Source: Arcanobacterium phocae (GTDB lineage: Bacteria; Actinomycetota; Actinomycetes; Actinomycetales; Actinomycetaceae). From it: DNA of 64,000 nt. The number at the start of each line of letters is the position of its first letter. Position 1 is the first letter of the stretch. Below are positions 33,833-43,690 of this stretch, one piece after another. The notes under the pieces are model-generated. The model did not search any database. It saw only the letters and a program-made list of their open reading frames with translations, and had not been told where the DNA came from. The stretch is taken from assembly GCF_900105865.1 (NCBI RefSeq), contig NZ_LT629804.1, positions 124,001-188,000 on the forward strand, written 5' to 3'. The translations under genes were made by a program, and so were the position numbers.

Positions 33833-36423
33833 TTCGTAACCTCCGTTGCTTGGATAGAGACGACGTCGCCGGCAACACTTCCGATCTCGGAGATGCGACT
33901 GCCTACTGAATTTTGTGGCACCCAGACAACGCCTTCTGGCATATCAACTTTGGTAACTGGCAAGGTTAGGGACCCTTCTGGGCCGGTAATCTTGACCGCG
34001 CTACCAATTCCAGCATGGGCTGCTGTTGCTGGTGACATCACTGCAACAGCGCGGCGTGCAGTTCGCGCCAAGTTTGGTTCATTACTCTGGAGTGCACCTG
34101 CATCAAGCATAAGCTTCCATGATGCCAAAACGGCTTGCCCCTCACCAACAACTGGTGCCGGTCCAGGTTGCACTATCGGGTCTACACCGCGCTGGCCATC
34201 CCAATTTCGCATCATTGCCCATTCGTTCACTGCGTCAGCTAATGTTGCGAGTCCAAGATTTACCCCAAACTCGGCAGCTAAATCGTTCAGCACACTTCGA
34301 TCAGGTGAATTAGTCGATACGAGAGTTTGGCCAAACGGGCGCAACCGGCCTTCCCAGTTAACAAACGTGCCACCCTTTTCAGACGGTGGCGCCACTGGCA
34401 AGACAACATTAGCGAATGGCGCGATATCGGTTTGACGGACATCTAGTTGAATCACAAAGGCTTTTTCTAGTGCACGTCGAGCAACCGCCGGAAGATCGTT
34501 CAATTCGACTCCGGCCACGATAAGTGCACCAAGTTCGCCCTTCGCAGCAGCTTGCAACATATCAAAAGTAGAACGACCAGGCTTTTCTGGCAGGCGCTCC
34601 ACTCCCCAAGCAGCCGCAATATCAACACGGGCTGCTGGATCGGTTACTAGGCGTCCTGCTGGAAGAAGGTGTGGAACAGCTCCAGCATCAAGAGCACCAC
34701 GATCTCCGGCACGGCGTGGAATCCATGCCAACCGTGCACCAGTTCGTTGTGCTAACCGAACTGCTGCCGAGAACGCACCCGACGCATCAGCGCAGCGCTC
34801 ACCCAACAAGATAACGCCGGCCCCGCCGTCCAAGTCGCGGAAAGTATCGGCAAAAATACCGGTGCCAGATTCGTTCATCGCGTCCAAGACTTCGGCTTCA
34901 GTTCCAGGAGTTGCCGGCACAAACCGTGCATTCATCTTTGCGGTACCGCGCGTCTGGTAGGCCGAGACAACCGTCACCGACGTCGTCTTTGCCAACGCAG
35001 CTTTTCGTAACCGCAAGAACACCGAACCGATTTCTTCTTCAGCTTCTAGACCAACTGTCAAGACATGGCTGGCATGCTCAATATCTGCATAGGTGACACC
35101 GAGTTCGCTACCCGCTACGCGTGCGGCTAAGAAATCATCTTCTTCAACCGAATGGTTACGGGTACGGAAATCAATGTCGTTAGTTCCCAGCACAACACGG
35201 GCAAACTTTGAGTACGCGTATGCGTCTTCGAGCGTCAAACGTCCACCAGTGATAACACCAACGCCTTTGGCTTGCGCAGTCTTTAGCCCATCTGCCGCCA
35301 CTTCAAGAGCTTCCGCCCACGAAACTGGCTCATTCGGATCAACACCGGCAAGTTGTGGATAAATAATACGATCGTCACTGTGCTGCCAGCGGAATGCGAA
35401 GCGATCCTTATCGGTGATCCAGTCTTCGTTCACATCCATGTCTTCACGGGCCAACCGGCGTACGATTGTGCCACGTCGGTAATCCACGCGAATAGCAGAA
35501 CCCGAAGCATCATGCTCCGAAATTGAAGGTACAGAGACCAGATCGAATGGGCGGGCCCGGAAACGATATGAAGCCGAGGTAAGTGCACCTACCGGACAAA
35601 TCTGAATCACGTTACCGGAGAAGTAGGACGAGAACGGAGCACCCGTAACGTCCACTTCGCTTGGCTCAACTGGCCCGGAAGCGTATCCAACGGCAAGTCC
35701 AGATTCACCACCAGGACCAGCGAATCCGTTCAGTGCCGCAATAGGCTCGTCGCCATCACCGGCAGAGTAATCAAGAACGCCAGCATCAAAATTACCGATT
35801 TGTGAACCGTGTAGTCCGTGAACTTCCATACCAGCGGTTCCGCCAGAACGACCGTGGAGCTGGATGAACGGATCACCCGCAATCTGGGTAGAGAATCGAG
35901 TACAGCGCTGACACAAGATACAACGGTCACGATCTAGCAAAATGTTGGCAGACACCGAAATTGGCTTGGGATATGTGCGTTTAATATCAATGAAACGCGA
36001 CTTCGTCCGGCCGTCAGTCATGGCCTGATTTTGGAGTGGACACTCGCCACCCTTGTCACAAACTGGGCAATCCATCGGGTGGTTGATGAGCAAGAACTCC
36101 ATCACCCCATGCTGAGCCTTCTTTGCGACGTCGGATGTTTGTGCCGAATACACTTCCATGCCGGGCGCAACGGTTACTGCACAGGCTGGCTGTGGCTTAG
36201 GCATTTTCGCAATCTTGCCGTCGCGGCCCGGAGCTGCCACCTCAACCAAACACTGCCGGCAAGCCGCTGCTGGCTTCAACAGTGGATGGTCACAAAAGCG
36301 TGGGATATGAACCCCAACTTTTTCGGCTGCTCGAATAATCAAAGTACCTTTAGGTACGGAAACTTCACGCCCGTCAACGGTTAGTGTGACGAGTTCTTCG
36401 GTTTGTGAAACCTGCGCTGTCAT
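33829..36423 (-). CDS. nuoG: NADH-quinone oxidoreductase subunit G
   Basis: 864 residues. An N-terminal [2Fe-2S] domain (CDHPLLKPAAACRQC, later CAV) is followed by the Cys-rich CPVCDKGGECPLQ and CILCQRCTRF segments for [4Fe-4S] clusters, and then a molybdopterin-oxidoreductase-like region that is catalytically inactive in complex I. It relays electrons from NuoF/E to NuoI. The overlap of 4 bases at both ends (with nuoF and nuoH) fits the tightly packed operon. Confidence 0.95.
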   Translation of the reverse strand: MTAQVSQTEELVTLTVDGREVSVPKGTLIIRAAEKVGVHIPRFCDHPLLKPAAACRQCLVEVAAPGRDGKIAKMPKPQPACAVTVAPGMEVYSAQTSDVAKKAQHGVMEFLLINHPMDCPVCDKGGECPLQNQAMTDGRTKSRFIDIKRTYPKPISVSANILLDRDRCILCQRCTRFSTQIAGDPFIQLHGRSGGTAGMEVHGLHGSQIGNFDAGVLDYSAGDGDEPIAALNGFAGPGGESGLAVGYASGPVEPSEVDVTGAPFSSYFSGNVIQICPVGALTSASYRFRARPFDLVSVPSISEHDASGSAIRVDYRRGTIVRRLAREDMDVNEDWITDKDRFAFRWQHSDDRIIYPQLAGVDPNEPVSWAEALEVAADGLKTAQAKGVGVITGGRLTLEDAYAYSKFARVVLGTNDIDFRTRNHSVEEDDFLAARVAGSELGVTYADIEHASHVLTVGLEAEEEIGSVFLRLRKAALAKTTSVTVVSAYQTRGTAKMNARFVPATPGTEAEVLDAMNESGTGIFADTFRDLDGGAGVILLGERCADASGAFSAAVRLAQRTGARLAWIPRRAGDRGALDAGAVPHLLPAGRLVTDPAARVDIAAAWGVERLPEKPGRSTFDMLQAAAKGELGALIVAGVELNDLPAVARRALEKAFVIQLDVRQTDIAPFANVVLPVAPPSEKGGTFVNWEGRLRPFGQTLVSTNSPDRSVLNDLAAEFGVNLGLATLADAVNEWAMMRNWDGQRGVDPIVQPGPAPVVGEGQAVLASWKLMLDAGALQSNEPNLARTARRAVAVMSPATAAHAGIGSAVKITGPEGSLTLPVTKVDMPEGVVWVPQNSVGSRISEIGSVAGDVVSIQATEVTK

Positions 36424-37760
36424 CGAACACCTACTTCACTGAAAAGAGCCGATTTTTCAATCGGATACTGCTGTGCTGGTGCAGTTGTACACGCATCAAC
36501 AAACTCTGACCGGAACAAATCGATTGCCGACCTAATCGGGGTTGACGCCGCATCGCCCAAGGCACAGAATGAACGTCCGGCAATATTTGAGGCAATTTCG
36601 TAGAGCAGATCAATATCTTCTTCTCGCCCTTCGCCAGCTTCGAACCGGTGCATGATTTGGCGCATCCAGAATGTTCCCTCACGGCACGGCGTACATTTTC
36701 CGCACGATTCGTGCTGATAGAAATCGGTCCACCGAGAAACTACCCGAACCACAGATACGGTCTCGTCGAATACTTGAATTGCTCGAGTTGCCAGCATCGA
36801 ACCGGCCGCTGCAACTTCTTCATATCCCAACGGCACGTCGAGCTGTTCTGGGGTGAACAACGGTGCTGAGGAACCGCCGACGGCGAAGAACTTCAGTTCG
36901 TGCCCGTCCCGGATACCGCCAGCCATCTCGAGGAGCTGTCGCATAGTGATACCAAATGGCGCCTCGAACTGCCCTGGATTCTTCACGTGCCCGGAAATGG
37001 AGAAAATACCGTGACCTGGCGAATTCTTGGTGCTAGCTCCCATTGCGGTGAACCATTCGGTGCCGTTCTTAACAATGCCTGGCACGGAAGCGATTGACTC
37101 TACGTTGTTGACGACGGTTGGTCGTGCATAGAGACCAGCGACTGCCGGGAACGGTGGCTTCAATCGGGGTTGTCCGCGGAAGCCTTCGAGCGAATCGAGC
37201 AACGCTGTTTCCTCACCACAAATGTAGGCGCCAGCACCGGCATGAACCGTAATGTTGATGTCGTAATCGCTTTGTGGCCCCAAGCCTTTGCCAATGATTC
37301 CAGCCTGCTTGGCTTCGCGTACAGCGGCAAGAAGACGGCGATAGACGTGGACTACTTCGCCACGCAAATAAATGAAGCCATCATGGCCACCGATGGCCAT
37401 CAAACAAATAGCCATTCCTTCGATCAGGAGATGCGGATTTGCCATCAGGAACGGCATATCTTTACAGGTACCTGGCTCGGATTCGTCGGCATTAACAACA
37501 AGGTAGCGAGCACCACCGTCTTCTGGTGGCAGGAATGACCATTTCAAGCCAGTAGGGAATCCAGCACCACCGCGGCCACGCAATCCTGATTCTTTGATCA
37601 GATTTGTTAGGGCGCCTTTTTCTTGGTTGATCTCCCAAGCTTTAGCGAGTGCCTGGTAGCCACCCGTTGCTTGGTATCCGCTTAACGTCCAGGGGCGTTC
37701 AGTATCCCAATTGTTTGATAGCACCGGGCTAAGGACGCCCGGTTCACGCATTTTCGTCAC
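36420..37760 (-). CDS. nuoF: NADH-quinone oxidoreductase subunit F (NADH/FMN)
   Basis: 446 residues. The NADH- and FMN-binding GLRGRGGAGFPTGLKWSF and VVNADESEPGTCKDM motifs are intact, and the C-terminal CGKCTPCREG plus a later FCALGD cysteine hold the N3 [4Fe-4S] cluster. Their presence means this complex I has a full NADH-oxidising arm. Genes for E, F and G overlap by 4 bases each. Confidence 0.97.
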   Translation of the reverse strand: MTKMREPGVLSPVLSNNWDTERPWTLSGYQATGGYQALAKAWEINQEKGALTNLIKESGLRGRGGAGFPTGLKWSFLPPEDGGARYLVVNADESEPGTCKDMPFLMANPHLLIEGMAICLMAIGGHDGFIYLRGEVVHVYRRLLAAVREAKQAGIIGKGLGPQSDYDINITVHAGAGAYICGEETALLDSLEGFRGQPRLKPPFPAVAGLYARPTVVNNVESIASVPGIVKNGTEWFTAMGASTKNSPGHGIFSISGHVKNPGQFEAPFGITMRQLLEMAGGIRDGHELKFFAVGGSSAPLFTPEQLDVPLGYEEVAAAGSMLATRAIQVFDETVSVVRVVSRWTDFYQHESCGKCTPCREGTFWMRQIMHRFEAGEGREEDIDLLYEIASNIAGRSFCALGDAASTPIRSAIDLFRSEFVDACTTAPAQQYPIEKSALFSEVGVR

Positions 37761-38437
37761 TGTACGTCTCCTTCTTCTGGACGCGGTGCCGTCCAGTCGT
37801 TCGCACGAGCGATCTTCAGACCGCGCAACGAGGCTTCGCCAGCTGCCGGACCTTCGTCAGCATGCCCATCTTCAAATCCCGCGAGGACTCGTGAAACTTC
37901 TTTGAATGTGTGGACTTTTTCTGGTCCACGGGTTGGGTGGATATCGCGACCAGCACGAATATCATCAACGATTTGTTTTGCCGACGACGGAGTCTGGTTG
38001 TCGAAGAACTCCCAGTTGACCATAATGACCGGAGCGTAATCGCATCCAGCATTACATTCAAGCTGTTCGAGAGTAATCTTTCCGTCTTCTGTTGTTTCGT
38101 CGTGTCCAACGCCAACATAGTTGGATAGTTCTTCCCAGATGATGTCTCCACCCATGACGGCACACAGCGCATTAGTGCAAACACCAACGTTGTATTCACC
38201 GTTTGGATGACGACGATACTGCGAATAGAAGGTTGCCACTGCAGAAACTTGGGCACGGGTCAAACCTAAAATGTCTGCCACCAAGGTAATACCGCGTGGC
38301 GAGCAGAACCCATCAACTGACTGCACTAGATGCAATAGCGGCATGATTGCAGATCGTGAATCGGGGTATCGTGCCACGACCTCGGCTGCGTCTGCCCGGA
38401 ATTTTTCTTCTACTTCGGGTTCGTATGAGGTACTCAT
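37757..38437 (-). CDS. nuoE: NADH-quinone oxidoreductase subunit E ([2Fe-2S])
   Basis: 226 residues with a thioredoxin-like core. The four [2Fe-2S] cysteines are seen in VCTNALC and CNAGC. A C-terminal ~60-residue extension, Ala/Glu/Gly-rich, exceeds the ~166 residues of E. coli NuoE. It pairs with NuoF in the NADH module. Start abuts nuoD with a one-base overlap. Confidence 0.95.
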   Translation of the reverse strand: MSTSYEPEVEEKFRADAAEVVARYPDSRSAIMPLLHLVQSVDGFCSPRGITLVADILGLTRAQVSAVATFYSQYRRHPNGEYNVGVCTNALCAVMGGDIIWEELSNYVGVGHDETTEDGKITLEQLECNAGCDYAPVIMVNWEFFDNQTPSSAKQIVDDIRAGRDIHPTRGPEKVHTFKEVSRVLAGFEDGHADEGPAAGEASLRGLKIARANDWTAPRPEEGDVQ

Positions 38438-39786
38438 TAACGATCGACTCCTCCCATAACTGGGTCAATACCAGCAAGAGAAACAACAAGGTCAGCTAGC
38501 ATTCCACCTTCAGCTATCATCGATAGAGACTGGAGGTTATTGAAACCCGGGTCCCGGAAGTGGGCACGATATGGACGGGTACCGCCGTCGGAAACCAGGT
38601 GAACGCCAAAGATACCCTTCGGATGTTCTACCATGGTGAAACTCTGCCCCGGTGGGACTCGGAAACCTTCGGTTACCAGCTTGAAATGATGGATCAGCGA
38701 CTCCATTGACTCGGTCATGATTTCTTGGACGTGCTGCGGTGTGGAACCTTGACCGTCACCGGCAATCGAGAGTTGCGCCGGCCAAGCGATCTTCTTATCG
38801 CCAACCATTACTGGCTGCCCTTCGGTCTTATCGAGTTCATCGAGGACCTGATAGCAAATCCGCAGTGACTCGTAGCATTCGCGGTACTTGACGTCGATAC
38901 GGTTGTATGCATCGGCTTTGTCCGCTACTGGCACATCAAATTCGTACTTTTCATACCCACAGTATGGCTGGGTTTTACGTAAGTCCCACGGCACACCAGC
39001 GGCGCGCACTGACGGTCCAGTCATCGACAACGCCATCATGGATGATAATGGCGAAACGCCAACATTAACATGACGATCCACGTAGATCGGGTTCTTCATT
39101 GTCAGGTCTTGCATTTCGGAAATTGTTAACCGAATCTTCGGCAACAATTCGCGGCAATAATCGGTGAAACCTTCCGGAACATCATTCAGTACCCCGCCAG
39201 GACGGATGTATTCGTGGTTCATCCGCAGGCCAGTGACATCCTCAAGAATACGCAGGACATCTTCGCGAGCGCGGAAGGTGAGGGTCAACATGGTTGTTGC
39301 ACCAAGTTCATTTCCACCTGAACCGATTCCAACGAGGTGCGATGAGATTCGGGTTAATTCCATCAGCAGGACACGAATTGCTTGGGCGCGCTGCGGTACT
39401 TGATCTGCAATACCAAGCATCTTTTCTACGCCAAGGCAGTAAGCAACTTCTTGGAAGATCGGTGCAACATAGTCCATACGAGTACAGAAGGCTACGCCTT
39501 GGGTCCAGGTACGGTATTCCATGTTCTTTTCAATACCGGTGTGCAAGAACCCAGTTGCAGCACGCACTTCTTTGACGTTTTCGCCGTCGAGCTCTACTTG
39601 GACGCGCAAAACACCGTGCGTTGACGGGTGAACTGGTCCCAAATTGACGACGATGTGTTCTTCACCGACCTGTTCGGCTTGGCGCGTTACGTCAGCCCAG
39701 TCACCACCGACAGCTTCATAGGTGGTGTAGGAGCTGACTTCTTCTTCGTTTATTCCACGTGTTGCATGTGGCATTGGATTCGTCAT
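38437..39786 (-). CDS. nuoD: NADH-quinone oxidoreductase subunit D
   Basis: 449 residues. NLGPVHPSTHGVLRVQVELDGE near the N-terminus contains the conserved His and Thr/Ser of the quinone site, FCTRMDYVAPIF carries the tyrosine-containing quinone motif, and RPGGVLNDVPEG and DPGFNNLQSL are typical. Encoded separately from nuoC, unlike in E. coli. With NuoB it forms the quinone pocket. Confidence 0.96.
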   Translation of the reverse strand: MTNPMPHATRGINEEEVSSYTTYEAVGGDWADVTRQAEQVGEEHIVVNLGPVHPSTHGVLRVQVELDGENVKEVRAATGFLHTGIEKNMEYRTWTQGVAFCTRMDYVAPIFQEVAYCLGVEKMLGIADQVPQRAQAIRVLLMELTRISSHLVGIGSGGNELGATTMLTLTFRAREDVLRILEDVTGLRMNHEYIRPGGVLNDVPEGFTDYCRELLPKIRLTISEMQDLTMKNPIYVDRHVNVGVSPLSSMMALSMTGPSVRAAGVPWDLRKTQPYCGYEKYEFDVPVADKADAYNRIDVKYRECYESLRICYQVLDELDKTEGQPVMVGDKKIAWPAQLSIAGDGQGSTPQHVQEIMTESMESLIHHFKLVTEGFRVPPGQSFTMVEHPKGIFGVHLVSDGGTRPYRAHFRDPGFNNLQSLSMIAEGGMLADLVVSLAGIDPVMGGVDR

Positions 39787-40484
39787 TAGTTGTACTCCCT
39801 CCGGGTATCCGGTGGCGGAATAACCGCGCCCTTGTATTCAACTGGGATACCTCCCAAGGGGTAATCCTTGCGTTGTGGGTGTCCCACCCAATCGTCTGGC
39901 ATGACGGAACGTGTTAAACCAGGGTGACCGTCAAAAATAATACCCATCAAATCCCAGGCTTCACGCTCTGGCCAATCGTTGCCTGGGTAGATACCCACGA
40001 TTGATGGGATATGCGGATCGTTTTCCGGTGCGGTAACTTCGATAGATAGGCAGCGGTTGTGAGTGATTGAGAAGAATGTGTAAAAACCGTGGAGTTCACG
40101 ATTTTCGTCTTCTGGATAGTGGACGGCAGAGACACCTAAGCACAATTCGAAGCGCAGGTCTTGGTCATCGCGCAGATAGCGGGCAATGTTGACCAGATAT
40201 TCGCGTTTAACGAAGATAACGAGCTCACCGTATTGCGTGGTCACCTTTTCAATGACTTGATCGGGACGCAGTCCATCCGCGGCCAGTAGCTCTTCGAGGA
40301 TGTCGACGACGTCGTCGAACCAGCCGCCGAACGGACGGTGAGCTGGCTGGGCAAGGGTCACAACCTCTTGTTGACCGCCGAAACCGGTGGTGTCTGCACC
40401 GTTTTTCACTCCCCACATACCGCGGCGAGTGGTGACGTATTCAGCGCCAACTTGGTTGGGTGTTAAGGAACTGTGATCGTTCAT
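39786..40484 (-). CDS. nuoC: NADH-quinone oxidoreductase subunit C
   Basis: 232 residues. The C-terminal 30-kDa-subunit signature ([16 protein letters not shown] and [14 protein letters not shown]) is complete. The N-terminal ~60 residues are extra relative to short NuoC proteins. A peripheral-arm scaffold subunit. It overlaps nuoB by 4 bases and nuoD by one. Confidence 0.95.
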   Translation of the reverse strand: MNDHSSLTPNQVGAEYVTTRRGMWGVKNGADTTGFGGQQEVVTLAQPAHRPFGGWFDDVVDILEELLAADGLRPDQVIEKVTTQYGELVIFVKREYLVNIARYLRDDQDLRFELCLGVSAVHYPEDENRELHGFYTFFSITHNRCLSIEVTAPENDPHIPSIVGIYPGNDWPEREAWDLMGIIFDGHPGLTRSVMPDDWVGHPQRKDYPLGGIPVEYKGAVIPPPDTRREYN

Positions 40485-41038
40485 GCAAGCAATCCCTTCT
40501 GCGATTCAGTCGGGAGAGCAGCTAATGCAGCCGCTTCAGCCTTACGAGCGACTTCTTTACGGTGTTCACCCAATGGCCGGTTCTTCATAACATTGTTGCG
40601 AAGCTCAAATACCGCGTTAATCAACATTTCTGGACGCGGTGGGCACCCCGGCAAGTAAATATCAACTGGAACAATATGATCAATACCTTGCACAATTGCG
40701 TAGTTATTGAAGATACCACCCGATGATGCGCATGCCCCCATGGAAATAACCCATTTCGGATCAGGCATCTGATCGTAAATATTGCGAACAACTGGAGCCA
40801 TCTTATGGCTGACGCGACCCGAAACGATCATGATGTCGGCGTGACGCGGAGAGGCGCGGAAAACTTCCATACCGATACGTGACGCATCGAAACGAGTAGC
40901 GCCGAAGGACATCATCTCAATAGCACAACATGCCAGTCCCATTGTGACTGGCCATGGTGAACGTTGTTGTGCCCAACCGGCTAGGGCTTCAACTGTTGTT
41001 AAGCCGATTCCGGCAGGAATCTTTTCTTCAATACCCAT
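40481..41038 (-). CDS. nuoB: NADH-quinone oxidoreductase subunit B ([4Fe-4S] N2)
   Basis: 185 residues from the ATG at 41038 ([10 protein letters not shown]), 5 bases after the nuoA stop and preceded by GGGAG/AAGAG; a start at 41074 would overlap the nuoA end and is less likely. The N2 cluster ligands appear as [19 protein letters not shown] and GCPPRPE. N2 is the last cluster before quinone. Confidence 0.96.
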   Translation of the reverse strand: MGIEEKIPAGIGLTTVEALAGWAQQRSPWPVTMGLACCAIEMMSFGATRFDASRIGMEVFRASPRHADIMIVSGRVSHKMAPVVRNIYDQMPDPKWVISMGACASSGGIFNNYAIVQGIDHIVPVDIYLPGCPPRPEMLINAVFELRNNVMKNRPLGEHRKEVARKAEAAALAALPTESQKGLLA

Positions 41039-41043
41039 AACTC

Positions 41044-41403
41044 TTACTCCCAGTCCAAACCACCACGACGCCACTCATAGATGAATGGGATCGTAATGAG
41101 GAAAACGAATGACGCAATTGCAATGAGGCTCGCTAAACCGAGGCGGTTAGCGGCGACCGCCCACGGGTAGAGGAAAACAACCTCAATATCAAAGATGATG
41201 AACGTCATTGCGGTTAAGAAATACTTAATTGGGAAACGTCCAGAAGCACCAGCAGATGGTGTTGGTTCCAAACCGCATTCATAGTTAGCAACTTTGACTC
41301 TGTTGTAGCGCTTCGGGCCCAGGATGGCACTAACTGCCAAACCTCCGATGCCAACTAATGAGGCGACTGCAATCATAATCAGCAGTGGCACGTAGGGATT
41401 CAT
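41044..41403 (-). CDS. nuoA: NADH-quinone oxidoreductase subunit A
   Basis: 119 residues, three membrane helices, with [22 protein letters not shown] containing the conserved loop Cys-Gly-x-Glu and [12 protein letters not shown]. It is the first gene of the nuo run, with a clear GGAGG ribosome site before the ATG at 41403. The 64-base gap upstream contains A+T-rich stretches (TAAATAT) that could hold a promoter, though read-through from the flavoprotein gene is also possible. Confidence 0.96.
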   Translation of the reverse strand: MNPYVPLLIMIAVASLVGIGGLAVSAILGPKRYNRVKVANYECGLEPTPSAGASGRFPIKYFLTAMTFIIFDIEVVFLYPWAVAANRLGLASLIAIASFVFLITIPFIYEWRRGGLDWE

Positions 41404-41467
41404 GCGACCTCCAACCCTTCAGATATATTTAGCCTATGCTTTTGTGGTAGCCCTGTGGGAAGTGTTT

Positions 41468-42751
41468 TCATGCTTTCGGCACCACTTTCGTCAAACTTGT
41501 GATTACTTTGTCCATCCAATCCCCATCATGACGGTCATAAGAATCAGACAAAATTTTCATGACCAGTTTCATCAAGGTGGGACGAGGTAGCCCATATTTC
41601 ACGCATAGATGCATGATTTCCGGGCGTTCAATAAGCGCCGCAAAAACGCGCCCAAGAGTGTAATAGCCACCGAGTTCTTGGCGAAGCTCGTATGGATATT
41701 GAGCCATGACGTGATCTTGTGCACGTAAGGTGGGACGGACCAATGCTTGTGCAATTGTATCGGCCACCATGCGCCCGCTGGCCAAAGCGTAGGCAATGCC
41801 TTCTCCATTAAACGGTGAGACCATACCACCAGCATCGCCAACCAACGCTAACCCGTTGGCATAATGCGGTTTCCGGTTAAACGCCATCGGCAAGGCAGCA
41901 CCGCGTAACCGGCCGATTTGGTTTTCCGGAGTCAATCCCCACTCTTTTGGAGTGTTTGCGATCCACTTGGCAAATACGGAACGATAATCCACGCCAGCAG
42001 GTTGGGCGGTTGAAGACAACGACCCTAGACCGACGTTGACGAGGCCGTCTCCTACTGCAAACATCCACGCATATCCCGGGAGCAGTTCGGATTCACCAGG
42101 TTTCCCAGCCCACAATTCCAGCTGTGATTCCATCATGTCAGTATTAGCTAACGGCGAGCGGAAGTAAGTGCGGTGAGCTACTCCCATAGGACGGTTCATT
42201 GCTTTTTCTCGGCCAGTCGCAATAGCTAGTCGCGCCGAAACACCGCCACAGTCTACAACGAATCGAGCTGAAATAGTGAATTCTTCACCGGCTGAGCCGT
42301 CTGCGGTATTGCGGGCACGCACACCGACAACTCGTCCAGATTTTTCATGGATAACAGGGCCAAGAACAGTAACGCCTTCTCGTAGCCGCGCTCCTGATGC
42401 TACTGCGTGTTTGATAAGTAAGTGATCGAGATCTTTGCGTGGCATAGCCGAACCAAAATGAGGCACCGAAGCCAATTCCGGCCATGGCACTTCGATAACA
42501 TGTCCGGCTCCGTATCCACGTACGCCCCAATTGCGAACCCAGCCGTCTTCTTCGCGCACAGATATGCCCATGCGGATTAGCTCACCAACGGCGCGTGGAG
42601 TTAGCCCATCCCCACAAACTTTATCGCGGGGAAAAGTAGCTTTCTCTAGGACGAGGACGTCCACTCCGTTTTGAGCTAAGTAATGTGCAGTCGCAGAACC
42701 ACCCGGGCCAGCACCCACCACCACAACATCAGCGTGTTCAGGCCGAGACAC
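41468..42751 (-). CDS. Geranylgeranyl-reductase-family flavoprotein, probable menaquinone side-chain reductase
   Basis: 427 residues from a GTG at 42751. The FAD dinucleotide motif VVVVGAGPGGSATAHYLAQNG in two parts opens the protein, PRDKVCGDGLTPRAV follows, and GDAGGMVSPFNGEGIAYAL near residue 290 is the second FAD signature of the GGR family. Context between menG and nuoA suggests the MenJ-type role of saturating one isoprene unit of menaquinone, as in mycobacteria. Other prenyl reductase roles remain possible. Confidence 0.8.
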   Translation of the reverse strand: MSRPEHADVVVVGAGPGGSATAHYLAQNGVDVLVLEKATFPRDKVCGDGLTPRAVGELIRMGISVREEDGWVRNWGVRGYGAGHVIEVPWPELASVPHFGSAMPRKDLDHLLIKHAVASGARLREGVTVLGPVIHEKSGRVVGVRARNTADGSAGEEFTISARFVVDCGGVSARLAIATGREKAMNRPMGVAHRTYFRSPLANTDMMESQLELWAGKPGESELLPGYAWMFAVGDGLVNVGLGSLSSTAQPAGVDYRSVFAKWIANTPKEWGLTPENQIGRLRGAALPMAFNRKPHYANGLALVGDAGGMVSPFNGEGIAYALASGRMVADTIAQALVRPTLRAQDHVMAQYPYELRQELGGYYTLGRVFAALIERPEIMHLCVKYGLPRPTLMKLVMKILSDSYDRHDGDWMDKVITSLTKVVPKA

Positions 42752-42911
42752 TCTTCACCGCTTTCGATCAGAAAATAGGACTTCTCTCCCCAGTCTACGG
42801 ACTTTCGCAATCCGCTAAGAACTTGAGACAGATACATTTACGTCAGTATTTCGTTGCCAAAATACGGTCGTATCCTACGCCACATCAAAATAGAAGGCGG
42901 AAATAGCGATG

Positions 42912-43652
42912 TTACTCCCGAACCGCGCGATGCAATGCCACGATTCCGTTTGTGAGGTTCTTGTATTCAACCTGACGCCATCCCATTTGGGACATCAAGC
43001 GCGCTAATTCTTCTTGCGAATGCCAGGCCTCTATTGATTCACGTAAGTATTCGTAGGCCGGCGCATCTGAAGAAAAGAGCCGGGAAAGCAACGGCATTCC
43101 AATGCGCATAAATTCAAAGTAGGTAGCGCGGAAAAGCGCATTTTTCGGCCGCGAGAACTCCGCAATAACGATCTTTCCGCCACGCTTGGTTACTCGAAGC
43201 ATATCGCGTAAGGCCGCCTCGGTATCGACCACGTTTCGTAGCCCGTAGGAGATAGTAACGACGTCGAACGTTTCGTCGTCGAACGGCAACGCGGTGGCGT
43301 CACCAACACGCAAATCAAGACCCGGATGAAGCTCCAAGCCGCGCTCAATCATACCTGGGGAAAAGTCACAGCCGATCACGTCTGCTCCGTCAGCCGCATA
43401 TCCCGCTGCAGAGGCTCCTGTTCCACACGCTACATCGAGAACGGACAGTCCCGGCTGAGCACCAACAGCGTCCCGAGTTACGCGACGCCAGACATGGACT
43501 AAACCACCGGTGAGGACGGTGTTGGTGATGTCGTAGTGTTGTGCTACGTCGTCGAACATCTTCGATACGTCAGCGGGTTTTTTCTCCAACGATGCTCGGT
43601 GTTGCGAACTAGCGGACTCTGATTGTGTATTTTGCGATAGCAGACCTTTCAT
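42912..43652 (-). CDS. menG: Demethylmenaquinone methyltransferase
   Basis: 246 residues. SAM-dependent methyltransferase with VSKMFDDVAQHYDITN, the SAM loop VLDVACGTGASAAGYA and the UbiE/MenG signature SYGLRNVVDTEAALRDMLRV. It performs the last methylation of the naphthoquinone ring. The N-terminal ~28 residues are a low-complexity addition. The gene is divergent from menF with start codons 38 bases apart. Confidence 0.93.
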   Translation of the reverse strand: MKGLLSQNTQSESASSQHRASLEKKPADVSKMFDDVAQHYDITNTVLTGGLVHVWRRVTRDAVGAQPGLSVLDVACGTGASAAGYAADGADVIGCDFSPGMIERGLELHPGLDLRVGDATALPFDDETFDVVTISYGLRNVVDTEAALRDMLRVTKRGGKIVIAEFSRPKNALFRATYFEFMRIGMPLLSRLFSSDAPAYEYLRESIEAWHSQEELARLMSQMGWRQVEYKNLTNGIVALHRAVRE

Positions 43653-43677
43653 GTCTGCATTTAATCACTTTCCGCAC

Positions 43678-43683
43678 TAACAT
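43678..43683 (+). promoter_or_regulatory. Candidate -10 box for a leaderless menF message
   Basis: TAACAT ends exactly 7 bases before the ATG at 43691. No SD-like sequence intervenes. Confidence 0.4.
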
Positions 43684-43690
43684 TCGAAAC

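Noticed and set aside
33893..34435. 180-codon ORF antisense to nuoG
   Set aside because: Shadow of the strong nuoG frame; composition Pro/Ser/Thr-rich, no ribosome site, no family resemblance.
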